A stretch of DNA of 37,284 bases from Priapulus caudatus (lineage: Eukaryota > Priapulida > Priapulimorpha > Priapulimorphida > Priapulidae): positions 83,899-121,182 of the forward strand of contig NW_014577326.1 of assembly GCF_000485595.1 (NCBI RefSeq). Reading direction: 5' to 3'. A program made the translations under genes and the position numbers. The stretch's first letter is position 1. Each line of letters starts with the position of its first letter. This document shows, piece after piece, positions 33,501 through 37,284 of this stretch. A model generated the notes under the pieces. It worked only from the letters and a program-made list of their open reading frames with translations. It did no database searches and was not told the origin of the DNA.

Positions 33501-34286
33501 CGAGACTATGAACAGCAAGCGCCTCCTCGCCCCACGTATGAAAGACCACCTTCCAATGCAGGTCAAAGTTACGAGGTGCCAACATTTCCAAGGGAAAGCT
33601 ACAAAAGAGCACCTCAGCCTCTGAGGCAAACTTACGAGGAAGGACCACCTCCCAGTGCAAAATACGAGAGGCCAGCTCCGAGGCAAATATATCAGCAGCA
33701 CCCACACTTATCTACTAGAAAAAGATACGAAGTTTCAGCGCCAAAGGCACCGAGCCAAATATATGGAGCTCCTGCACAACTCATTGTTGAGGAAGAAGCG
33801 GAGAGCAATGTCCAACCACAGGCTCTTCCACGGCCCACCACGTACAGCCAAAACCCGGAGGGAATAGCACCAATTTTGTCACCATATGAATCCGTTAGAC
33901 CGTTCAGCCAGCGCCCTGCTCCTGCAGTAAGTGATCCTTCAGCTGAACATCAGCCTCGGCTACCGTATATTGCACCCCCACGATACGACCCGGCAGTCAG
34001 ACGTGACGAGCCGTCTGCACGTGTGGCACCACCCCCTTCTCCCACTCATCTAATAAGCAACACACAGAAAAGCAGTGCAGCATCGACCCCCGATCGAAAA
34101 GATACAGTTACAGTTGAAACATCCGATCCATCCTCAAAGAATTTGCGCGGACCATATTTTAACGACACACCCAGAGGATATTTTGGCAACAGCGCGCCCA
34201 GTAACCCATTCTTCCAAGCGTTTCCGGGATATAAGTACGCAGTCGACGCTTTCAAGACAGACGATTCAACTGCAAAGATAGAATAG
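30571..34286 (+). CDS. Secreted Tyr/Pro-rich repeat protein, cysteine-free, probably extracellular matrix or adhesive
   Basis: Exon 1 (30571-30612) encodes MRAVTSIGLLLLIL and ends at GT; exon 2 (31101-34286) follows TTTTCGCGCAG and continues in phase as VTAEAVPSLFRYP. The product is 1075 aa. Residues 1-19 form a classic signal peptide, with likely cleavage after VTAEA. The rest has no cysteine or tryptophan and no recognised domain. It is rich in Pro, Tyr, Gln, Ser and Arg and dominated by Y-x-x-P-P motifs, such as RYEAPP, QIYAEPPKY and TYERPPS. Nine 13-residue repeats occupy about residues 354-470. Two hydrophobic islands (PLLAGIDFLSFGDP; LSGFEFPGFPGFGLNPP) and an aromatic C-terminus (RGYFGNSAPSNPFFQAFPGY) break the disorder. 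An ATG at 31002 in the intron is in frame but lacks a proper signal peptide, so the spliced start is preferred. An AG at 30530-30531 may end a 5' UTR intron. Function is inferred from composition only. Confidence 0.85.
32118..32468 (+). repeat. Nine in-frame 39-bp repeats encoding RYEAPPxADRQNV
   Basis: Nine consecutive 39-bp units lie inside the secreted-protein gene, followed by a partial tenth (RYEAPPAPTSQ). The first five units encode the same 13 residues and are practically identical in DNA; later units vary (His to Pro, Ala to Thr, Arg to Ser, Glu to Gly) and carry synonymous changes. This gradient points to recent expansion at the 5' end of the array. The unit length is a multiple of three, so copy number can change without a frameshift. 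Confidence 0.97.
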
Positions 34287-34363
34287 TACGGAGAGGAGGA
34301 AAGCATTTCTTCAAATTCCGAGTCTTCTGTGTAGATTACGCAAACACACAGCACGTGTATAAA

Positions 34364-34366
<3 letters not shown>

Positions 34367-34414
<48 letters not shown>
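34367..34414. repeat. AT microsatellite in the 3' UTR region
   Basis: About 24 AT dinucleotides, beginning 80 bases after the stop codon of the secreted-protein gene. Confidence 0.97.
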
Positions 34415-34420
<6 letters not shown>

Positions 34421-34594
34421 CTTTGTCGCTGATGACAGGTATTTGTTCTGATCAGTATGACAATTACAAAATTATTTTTCTGAATCTCCGATAGATTTAG
34501 CAAATAGGGTGCGTATCTATGATGACCTATTGTGAGTGTAGGTATAGCAGAGTCTTATTCTTGGAATATGATTATAGCAGATTAATTGTCATCG

Positions 34595-34600
34595 AATAAA
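34595..34600 (+). terminator. Likely polyadenylation signal AATAAA of the secreted-protein gene
   Basis: The AATAAA hexamer lies about 310 bases after the stop codon at 34284-34286 and is the first canonical signal downstream. Confidence 0.5.
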
Positions 34601-36055
34601 AATCCATATTTTTATATGAAAGTTTTATTCAGTGCATGTTTATATAAAATTTAAAAACTAAAGGTTTTTAAATATTCCAAAATTTTCTTCATTATGTTTG
34701 CATCGTGTCAGCATCGTCTGTAACTCTAGTAACTATAATGATAAATATAAATGCTGTGGTGCGTAACACTGATATAGTAATAATTTTACTCTGCTTCCTG
34801 AGCAATAGCTATAGACTATGTAGAAAGATAACGGAGAAATAATTTCATTCCACGAAGATATTTCATTCGCCCTATGAATCAATTTATATATATAAATAAG
34901 TCTATATTATATATATATATAATTGTTAAACCGTTCAAACAAAAATGAGCTCTAAATTATATTAATTATACTTTAAATTTTATACATGATTATACATTGT
35001 ACATGTAATACAGTGTATTATAAAATTGTTACTGTGCATAATTTTGTAAGTATGTTTGTAAATATGCACATACAGTGTATATTATATATTTGCAGTTTAC
35101 ACGCACACGCATGTATGTGTGTAATTGTGTGTATGCGTGCGTGCGTGCGCGTGTGTGTACATATATATACGCACGTGCACTCGCGTGCATAAAACAGTAG
35201 AGTAGTCGCCGCCCCCCGTCTCTCGGGTAAAAGGGCCGCTAAAATGCCGAAATTAAGCACAACCAAGATTGTGTACGAGGTTTTGTAACAAAACTGATAG
35301 TAGAGCATAGAGGGAATGCAACAAGAGGTATTAATGTTTTCTGTGGCATACGCCTCCACCCCACTGCAGCATGTTCCCGTGATTGTAACAGTTGCATACA
35401 CGGTTCGCATTGGTTATGTCACGTGTTGATATCTTATATGTAGCCCAATTAAAGCTGCTTTGTTATTTCGTCTGTAATTGAGATTGAATAAGTAAACTGA
35501 AAATTAGCTCTATATATGGACCCTTGTTTGAAATACTGTATACTATGAATGTAATCTTCTTCTTGTAACATTATGCAGAACTACCTTGTAGCCTCATCAC
35601 TACGCGTATACCCGCGTATGTAGACTGTTACTGAAAGCAGTCCTCTCTGGGCTCGGCCATGTTTATGCTAAGCACGAATAAATGTTGTGTACCTAATTAT
35701 GGCTACGTAATCGTGGCACTGAGGTCGGTGCAGACAAATTCGAAATTCTCGCTCCTGGCGCTGGCCAACACACTGTCAATGTCATACAGATGTTCACCGG
35801 AGTGTTATTTCAACACTGCGATGGTCTTTACCGCTGCCACCATGTAGGTATCTGATGTCCAGACATAATTAGGTACACAACGTTTATTTATGCTAAGCAT
35901 GTGATGTGACATGATGTGGCATGATATGTGACATTTTTTACTTAAAGTGTGCACTTCATGAAAGAAGCATGAAAATTTGTTCTAGGGGGGTTTTGAGTAT
36001 GCTGATTTCAAAAATTGCGGGAAACACGATGTCACTTCAACGGTTCTCTTACAGC
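34601..36055. other. Non-coding stretch with microsatellites
   Basis: AT-rich, no gene seen. An alternating purine-pyrimidine tract of TG/CG/TA repeats lies at about 35098-35190, and variants of ATGTGACATGATGTGGC repeat near 35900-35935. Confidence 0.5.
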
Positions 36056-36059
36056 TGAT

Positions 36060-36480
36060 TTGTGCCCCGATTACCAGATCTTGGCGTCTATACCTATGTT
36101 TTTGAAGACAAAGAATGCAATAAAACTCTTGTCAAATATCATAAGATATATCTTCCTGCCAAAAAGTTGAAAATTCAAAATGGCCACCACAAAACACAGT
36201 TTTGCCCATAAATCAGCTGTAAGTGCACCAAGTATCATGATCTTGGTCTCTATACATATGTTTTTGAGGTCAATGAACCCCATAGAACGGGTATAGAACA
36301 CATTGTGATCTATCATAACATCTTCCCGCCCAAAAAATTTAATCCAAAATGGCTGCCACAAACGCATTTCTTTGCCATAAAATGGCTATACGTGCCACGA
36401 TTACCAGGATCTATAGGTATCTATGCCAGTTTTTATGTCAAGAAACCTGATGGAAAACATGCAATATCCTAACATACATC
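36060..36480. repeat. Diverged tandem repeat, ~165-bp unit, about 2.5 copies
   Basis: Three aligned starts are visible: TGTGCCCCGATTACCAGATC (near 36060), AGTGCACCAAGTATCATGAT (near 36222) and CGTGCCACGATTACCAGGAT (near 36391). Each is followed by a version of TATACCTATGTTTTTGA, CATAAnATnTATCTTCCnGCC and CAAAATGGCnnCCAC. Divergence is substantial, so the array is older than the other tandem arrays in the window. Confidence 0.8.
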
Positions 36481-36707
36481 TTCAAATTAAACAAATACAA
36501 TATAAAATGTTTTTAGGTCAAAGAACTCTGTTACACATATGTGAAAAATCATGATGAAAAATAATGCCATCTATACTTCTGTTCATAATTTCTGTTACAC
36601 TTTGAAAGGTACGCCTGCGTGCCTGCCAAAACGTCGTTCCTTAGATCACAGCGTGAACAAAAATATGTTGCCTATGTGTTGTGTCACTTGGAAAGATTAT
36701 TCCGTGA

Positions 36708-37284
36708 ATGTTCGCTCTTGACCACTATCACTATGCTCGCTGGATGACGGTTCATGTGAGAGATAAACTTGCCCTCGAGATTAACTGCCCTGCCACACAT
36801 GCAGAGTTTCTCAAAGGCAACTTTGTGACACAGAAAACCATGCACAAATTCTCAGAACTAGCCCATAATCAAGTTCATGAACAGCTGAATGCAATGGTGA
36901 AGGGAGATGGAGGCGTAATAGGTATCACTGAAAATGAAGCAGCACTGAGACGGTGGATGGTGGCAGGTCCAGAAACAGCTAGACTATTAATGGAGTATGA
37001 TGACAAACATTCAATTAAAAAGAAGGACACAGAACGCCACCATGAACAAATACCACGTGTGCAGAAGGCTTTCTTGATACCAAACAGATAATGTCCGATA
37101 GTGTGGTAGATACTATAAGGTCCGCAGAAGACATAGGCAAAGCACAGTACCAGAACTTTGTTGCGGAGCGTATCAATGACAATATCACTGCATTCAATGA
37201 CACCATACATAGGTACAATATGCCTCTGTTGAATTCTAGTTCAAGAACAAAACCTGCGAAGTCCACTTCCAATATTTCCAACCT
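36708..37284 (+). pseudogene. Broken fragment of a transposon-associated protein, runs off the right edge
   Basis: A frame at 36708-37091 encodes FALDHYHYARWMTVHVRD, then AHNQVHEQLNAMVKGDGG, then ITENEAALRRWMVAGPETAR. From memory this series (ALDRxxYARWxxVHxRD, HEQxNAxVKGDGG, LTENxxALRRWM) belongs to a multi-copy protein family in cnidarians, molluscs and fish that behaves like a mobile-element gene; its enzymatic role is unknown to me. After PRVQKAF the frame stops at 37091, but homology-like sequence resumes in another frame (FLDTKQIMSDSVVDTIRSAE, then GKAQYQNFVAERI) to the window end. The usual residues between these two blocks are missing. This indicates an internal deletion with frameshift, so the copy is probably dead. 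No clear coding start upstream was found. Confidence 0.7.

Noticed and set aside
32955-33707. Several 100-200 codon frames in other frames of the secreted-protein gene
   Set aside because: Low-stop, GC-richer coding DNA creates open shadow frames; they lack homology and overlap a single long frame with a signal peptide.
1-37284. CRISPR arrays, operons or bacterial features
   Set aside because: Spliced animal genes throughout; the tandem arrays lack spacer structure and there are no prokaryotic genes.

Overview
This is nuclear DNA of an invertebrate animal. The evidence is spliced genes with GT-AG introns (one with minor, U12-type signals), AT-rich and repeat-rich introns, non-autonomous DNA transposons with terminal inverted repeats (TIRs), a tRNA-derived SINE, and clear homologues of animal-wide genes. 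The repeats feel marine-invertebrate-like (sponge, cnidarian, mollusc or similar), but the phylum cannot be settled from the sequence alone. Protein comparisons are from memory, not from a search.

Layout. (1) 1-600: GC-rich start, a ~32 bp minisatellite, and a repeat resembling a non-LTR retrotransposon tail. (2) 617-2245, + strand: last exons of an RPS6KC1-like (RSKL1) kinase gene whose 5' part lies outside the window, with a possible alternative last exon at 5210-5264. (3) 4323-5100: tRNA-derived SINE. (4) 7281-13779, - strand: complete seven-exon gene for a C1orf198-like (DUF4706) protein of 313 aa, tail-to-tail with the kinase gene. Its first coding intron holds three nested or adjacent transposon-like elements. 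(5) 13780-14058: compact head-to-head promoter. (6) 14059-25534, + strand: complete 19-exon PUS10 gene, 553 aa. The exon phases close exactly, and its introns hold several MITEs, a tandem repeat and a U12-type intron. (7) 25535-30530: gene-poor stretch. (8) 30571-34286, + strand: two-exon gene for a secreted 1075-aa protein with no cysteine or tryptophan, rich in Tyr, Pro, Gln and Arg, carrying nine 13-residue repeats. This is the most novel gene here. (9) 34367 to the end: AT microsatellite, ~165 bp tandem repeats and a broken transposon-derived coding fragment at the right edge.

The genes do not form one pathway. PUS10 is a tRNA pseudouridine synthase, the RPS6KC1-like protein an atypical AGC-family kinase, the C1orf198-like protein has no known function, and the secreted protein looks like a structural or adhesive extracellular-matrix component. 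The features of most interest are the secreted repeat protein, the U12 intron in PUS10, the bidirectional promoter with a YY1-like motif over the PUS10 start codon, the stop codon overlapping a splice donor in the kinase gene, and a foldback element with an unusual arm order.
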